From: Paracoccaceae bacterium
GTDB lineage: Bacteria; Pseudomonadota; Alphaproteobacteria; Rhodobacterales; Rhodobacteraceae
Direction: 5' to 3'
Assembly: GCA_002401045.1 (NCBI GenBank)
Contig: NVSA01000166.1
Span: forward strand, 1-8,281
DNA length: 8,281 bases
Position 1 is the stretch's first letter; each line of letters opens with the position of its first letter. Made by a program: the position numbers and the translations under genes. Under the pieces are notes generated by a model that was not told the origin of the DNA, searched no databases, and saw only the letters and a program-made list of their open reading frames with translations. Below are positions 6,203-8,281 of the stretch, one piece after another.

Positions 6203-6313
6203 ATGAAACTTAACAACGTTATTCTTACAGCAATCGCTGTCGCACTTGTTTCTTTGACAAATCCAGTAACCGCAAGCGTGGTTTCTTCACTTGTCAGCGC
6301 AACATCTATCTAA
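6203..6313 (+). CDS. small signal-peptide-like ORF, 36 residues, unknown function
   Basis: The predicted product begins MKLNNVILTAIAVALVSLTN. It has a short charged start, a hydrophobic stretch at residues 6-18 and a possible signal-peptidase site after VTA (residue 24), which would leave a 12-residue mature peptide SVVSSLVSATSI. It could instead stay in the inner membrane as a single-span peptide. Support for a real gene: AAAGGG lies 7 nt before the ATG, the amino-acid pattern is ordered rather than random, and an intrinsic terminator begins 7 bp past the stop. It sits alone between divergent fabD and the rpsF operon. It resembles no family I know. Alternatives are a truncated secreted-protein remnant or an sRNA with a chance reading frame. 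Confidence 0.6.
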   Translation: MKLNNVILTAIAVALVSLTNPVTASVVSSLVSATSI

Positions 6314-6320
6314 GAACTAT

Positions 6321-6355
6321 TTTGTGGGCGTAAATCGCCCCCAAACACCTTTTTT
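6321..6355 (+). terminator. intrinsic terminator after the small peptide gene
   Basis: TTTGTGGGCG (6321-6330) pairs with CGCCCCCAAA (6336-6345) around a 5-nt loop, with a single T-C mismatch. Six T (6350-6355) follow after CACC. The 4-nt gap before the T-run makes it slightly less than ideal. It marks the small gene as its own transcription unit, separate from rpsF. Confidence 0.65.
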
Positions 6356-6357
6356 GC

Positions 6358-6385
6358 TTGCATAAAACCAGCACAGCAGTATAAG
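6358..6385 (+). promoter_or_regulatory. rpsF: candidate promoter of the rpsF-rpsR-rplI operon
   Basis: TTGCAT (6358-6363) and TATAAG (6380-6385) are separated by 16 bp. The -10 box is good and the -35 only moderate, as is common in alphaproteobacteria. Transcription would begin near 6392, exactly at the first base of the leader stem described next. Confidence 0.45.
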
Positions 6386-6391
6386 CGCCCA

Positions 6392-6443
6392 TCTTCCGTA
6401 AATTCTTATAACGCGGACGCCTCTCGTACCTTGGCGCGGAAGA
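6392..6443 (+). promoter_or_regulatory. structured leader of the rpsF operon, possible S6:S18 autoregulation site
   Basis: TCTTCCG (6392-6398) pairs perfectly with CGGAAGA (6437-6443). Stacked on it, CGCC (6418-6421) pairs with GGCG (6433-6436) around an 11-nt loop, leaving a 19-nt bulge on the 5' side. Many bacteria control this operon by S6:S18 binding to a leader structure. Whether this fold belongs to that class cannot be told by eye. Confidence 0.4.
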
Positions 6444-6485
6444 CTTGAACCTTGGTTTTGAAGCACGCTAAAAAATGGTGATAAA

Positions 6486-6839
6486 ATGGCGCTCTACGAG
6501 CACACATTTATTTCGCGTCAGGATCTTTCCAACGCGCAAGCCGAAGGTTTAATCGAACACTTCGGCGCTATTCTGACTGACAACGGTGGTAAAGTTGTAG
6601 ATTCAGAATATTGGGGCCTTAAAACAATGGCCTATAAAATCAACAAAAACCGTAAAGGTCATTATGCTTTCTTGAAATCAGACGCGCCTTCAGCCGCTGT
6701 TCAAGAAATGGAACGCTTGATGCGTTTGCATGATGATGTGATGCGGGTCATGACCATCAAAGTTGATGAACATGAAGAAGGCCCATCAGTGGTCGTTCAG
6801 GCAAAATCTGCCAAAGAAGAAAAACGTAGAAACCGTTAG
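6486..6839 (+). CDS. rpsF: 30S ribosomal protein S6
   Basis: S6 binds the central domain of 16S rRNA in the 30S platform as a heterodimer with S18, encoded next. The 117-residue product opens MALYEHTFISRQDLS. It shows the ferredoxin-like fold pattern of the family, with the conserved YWGLKTMAYKINKNRKGHY segment and a MRLHDDVMRVMTIKV strand, then a charged tail rich in Lys, Glu and Arg (about residues 105-117). The ribosome binding site is weak: GGTG at 6477-6480, 5 nt from the ATG. An earlier ATG at 6475 is out of frame. Poor initiation together with a structured leader would suit translational feedback. First gene of rpsF-rpsR-rplI, 14 bp before rpsR. Confidence 0.97.
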   Translation: MALYEHTFISRQDLSNAQAEGLIEHFGAILTDNGGKVVDSEYWGLKTMAYKINKNRKGHYAFLKSDAPSAAVQEMERLMRLHDDVMRVMTIKVDEHEEGPSVVVQAKSAKEEKRRNR

Positions 6840-6853
6840 AAAGGACCAACACC

Positions 6854-7081
6854 ATGGCTAATAAACCATTTTTCCGTCGTCGTAAGTCCTGTCCGTTCTC
6901 TAGTGATAACTCACCAAAGATCGACTATAAGGACACAAAATTGTTGCAACGCTACATCTCAGAGCGCGGCAAAATCGTTCCATCACGCATCACAGCAGTC
7001 TCTGCAAAGAAACAACGCGAATTGGCAAAAGCCATCAAACGCGCACGTTTCTTGGCACTTCTGCCGTATGCCGTTAAGTAA
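6854..7081 (+). CDS. rpsR: 30S ribosomal protein S18
   Basis: S18 is a small basic protein that pairs with S6 on the 30S platform. The 75-residue product has the expected length. It carries the family signature across residues 20-55 (KIDYKDTKLLQRYISERGKI, then PSRITAVSAKKQRELAKAIKRAR) and ends ALLPYAVK. Only one cysteine is present (C13), so no zinc site is visible. AAGGA at 6841-6845, 8 nt before the ATG, is a good ribosome binding site. The gene lies between rpsF and rplI with 14-bp and 12-bp gaps, as in most bacteria. Confidence 0.98.
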   Translation: MANKPFFRRRKSCPFSSDNSPKIDYKDTKLLQRYISERGKIVPSRITAVSAKKQRELAKAIKRARFLALLPYAVK

Positions 7082-7093
7082 GGAAAAACCAAA

Positions 7094-7720
7094 ATGGACG
7101 TAATCCTACTTGAACGTGTCGCAAAACTTGGCCAAATGGGCGATGTTGTTACTGTAAAGCAAGGCTTTGGACGTAACTTCCTTTTGCCACAAGGCAAAGC
7201 ATTGCGCGCTACAGCGACAAACAAAACGCATTTTGAAGCGCAGAAAACGCAGCTTGAAGCGCAGAACCTAGAAACCAAAAAAGAAGCAGAAGCAGTTTCA
7301 GAAAAACTAGACGGACAACAGTTTACTATTATCCGTTCAGCCTCTGACGCTGGTGCACTTTACGGCTCAGTCACCACACGTGACGCGGCTGTTGTTGCAA
7401 CCGCTGCTGGTTTCACTCTAAGCAAAAAACAAGTTGTTCTTGATGTTCCTATCAAGGAATTGGGTTTGCATGACATGACTGTCAACTTGCACCCAGAAGT
7501 TGCTTGTACAATCCAAATCAACGTTGCGCGTTCAATCGAAGAAGCTGAACTTCAAGCCTCTGGTAAATCTATCCAAGAGCTTGCCGCTGAAGCAGAATCC
7601 GACGCTGAATTCGAAATCGCTGAATTGTTTGACGATATGGGCGCTGCCGCCGCTGATGAATACGGCGACGACGATGCTCCTAGCGAAGCACCAGCAGAGA
7701 AAACAGAAGACGAAGCCTAG
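7094..7720 (+). CDS. rplI: 50S ribosomal protein L9 with acidic C-terminal extension
   Basis: L9 is an elongated 50S protein that binds 23S rRNA near the L1 stalk and helps reading-frame maintenance. The N-terminal RNA-binding domain (residues 1-40) has the complete family signature, GQMGDVVTVKQGFGRNFLLP. A long connecting helix follows (about 41-75), and the C-terminal domain ends near residue 150 (CTIQINVARS). The product is 208 residues against 149 in E. coli. The extra 58 residues are very acidic (EAESDAEFEIAELFDD and a DEYGDDD stretch); long tails of this sort are known in alphaproteobacteria. AAGGA overlaps the rpsR stop codon, and the 12-bp gap suggests coupled translation. It is the last gene of the operon and a strong terminator follows. 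Confidence 0.97.
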   Translation: MDVILLERVAKLGQMGDVVTVKQGFGRNFLLPQGKALRATATNKTHFEAQKTQLEAQNLETKKEAEAVSEKLDGQQFTIIRSASDAGALYGSVTTRDAAVVATAAGFTLSKKQVVLDVPIKELGLHDMTVNLHPEVACTIQINVARSIEEAELQASGKSIQELAAEAESDAEFEIAELFDDMGAAAADEYGDDDAPSEAPAEKTEDEA

Positions 7721-7742
7721 GCTTTTCCTTCCTAAAAACATT

Positions 7743-7773
7743 AAAGACCTGCGATTTTCGTGGGTCTTTTTTT
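7743..7773 (+). terminator. intrinsic terminator of the rpsF-rpsR-rplI operon
   Basis: AAAGACCTGCG (7743-7753) pairs with CGTGGGTCTTT (7759-7769) around ATTTT, an 11-bp stem with two G-T wobbles. It runs into seven consecutive T (7767-7773). It lies 22 bp past the rplI stop. Confidence 0.92.
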
Positions 7774-7793
7774 ATGCGCTAATATTTTTCTAG

Positions 7794-7822
7794 CTGACAG
7801 ATACGCTTTGCCCTGCCATTCT
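7794..7822 (+). promoter_or_regulatory. weak candidate promoter of the aminotransferase gene
   Basis: CTGACA (7794-7799) matches five of six -35 bases. At 17 bp spacing the -10 position reads CATTCT (7817-7822), a weak match. A start near 7829-7830 would make the message begin at the ATG itself, in line with the absence of a ribosome binding site. Confidence 0.25.
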
Positions 7823-7829
7823 ACCCAGC

Positions 7830-8281
7830 ATGGACCCGCACACAAAAAATGACCTTCAAAGCATCGTTGAGAGCGATCGTGCCCATGTTTGGCATCACCT
7901 AATCCAGCATAAAACCTTTGAAACCAACGACCCGCGCATCATCGTGGAGGGCAAAGGCATGCGGGTGTGGGATCAAAACGGCACAGAATTTATCGACGCC
8001 GTGTCGGGCGGTGTCTGGACGGTTAACGTAGGCTATGGCCGCGAACGCATTGCCAATGCCGTGCGGGATCAATTGGTCAAAATGAACTATTTCTCCCAAT
8101 CCGCAGGCTCTGTTCCAGGGGCAATCTTTGCCGAGATGCTGTTGGATAAAATGCCTGGTATGGGCCGCGTTTACTATGCAAACTCTGGCTCTGAGGCGAA
8201 TGAAAAAGTCTTTAAAATGGTACGCCAGATCAGCCATGCCAAACATGGCGGCAAAAAATCCAAAATCCTGTACCGCGACCG
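7830..8281 (+). CDS. class III PLP aminotransferase, taurine:pyruvate aminotransferase-like, first 150 codons (runs off the right edge)
   Basis: This is a fold-type I, class III (omega) aminotransferase. It has an N-terminal segment DRAHVWHHLIQHKTFE, the small-domain strand GKGMRVWDQNGTEFIDAVSG, VNVGYGRERIA, and NSGSEANEKVFKMVRQ, whose GSEA stretch binds the cofactor phosphate. The cofactor lysine and most of the large domain lie beyond the window. From recall of the roseobacter family, the VSGGVWTVNVGYGRERI block and the LYRDR end resemble taurine:pyruvate aminotransferase (Tpa), which yields sulfoacetaldehyde and alanine. Other omega-aminotransferases cannot be excluded, so no symbol is given. 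The frame has no ATG, GTG or TTG upstream of 7830 before a stop at 7791-7793, and no Shine-Dalgarno sequence is visible. It follows the rplI terminator and is its own unit. Confidence 0.85.
   Translation, partial: MDPHTKNDLQSIVESDRAHVWHHLIQHKTFETNDPRIIVEGKGMRVWDQNGTEFIDAVSGGVWTVNVGYGRERIANAVRDQLVKMNYFSQSAGSVPGAIFAEMLLDKMPGMGRVYYANSGSEANEKVFKMVRQISHAKHGGKKSKILYRD

Noticed and set aside
6475..6485. Earlier ATG upstream of rpsF
   Set aside because: It is out of frame with rpsF and yields an S6-unrelated sequence; the ATG at 6486 gives the conserved S6 N terminus.
7899..8246. 115-codon open frame on the minus strand
   Set aside because: It is antisense to the aminotransferase, whose conserved motifs are unambiguous, and lacks coding character of its own.
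1..8281. CRISPR arrays, insertion sequences, tRNA genes, att sites or phage genes
   Set aside because: No direct-repeat array, terminal inverted repeats, transposase or integrase frame, or tRNA cloverleaf was seen on either strand.

Overview
The window looks like chromosomal DNA of a marine alphaproteobacterium, most likely a Rhodobacterales (Roseobacter-lineage) genome of fairly low GC. This is inferred from three things: the synteny of fatty-acid synthesis genes next to the rpsF-rpsR-rplI ribosomal operon, an L9 protein with a long acidic tail, and alphaproteobacterial-type FabF/AcpP/FabD sequences. There are no mobile elements, tRNAs, rRNAs or CRISPR arrays.

Layout, left to right. Positions 1-618 (minus) hold the N-terminal half of fabF (3-oxoacyl-ACP synthase II), which runs off the left edge. 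Upstream of it on the same strand, past an intrinsic terminator at 724-754, is acpP (778-1011, minus). The 291-bp gap at 1012-1302 separates acpP from a divergent plus-strand gene. It carries candidate promoters for both genes, several dyads, and two terminator-like hairpins in the acpP leader. The plus-strand gene (1303-4299) encodes a 998-residue predicted secreted protein of unknown function: signal peptide, two copies of a beta-rich domain, a WD40-like propeller, three Cys-pair repeats, a TPR-like segment, a charged coiled coil and a new C-terminal domain. It converges on the fabD-fabG unit (6037 to 4350, minus), which ends in a terminator at 4294-4322.

Divergent from fabD is a tiny plus-strand reading frame (6203-6313) for a 36-residue signal-peptide-like product, with its own ribosome binding site and terminator. 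Next come rpsF-rpsR-rplI (6486-7720, plus), with a structured leader and a strong terminator at 7743-7773. The right edge has the first 150 codons of a class III PLP aminotransferase resembling taurine:pyruvate aminotransferase (7830-8281, plus).

Together fabD (malonyl loading), acpP (carrier), fabF (condensation) and fabG (ketoreduction) supply the type II fatty-acid elongation cycle. Here they form two separate minus-strand units with the large secreted-protein gene inserted between them in the opposite direction. The main things worth a second look are that large protein, with its 12 cysteines apparently arranged as six local pairs, the 36-residue peptide gene, and the dense dyad and hairpin structure upstream of acpP. 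All genes outside the large and the tiny one are ordinary housekeeping genes.
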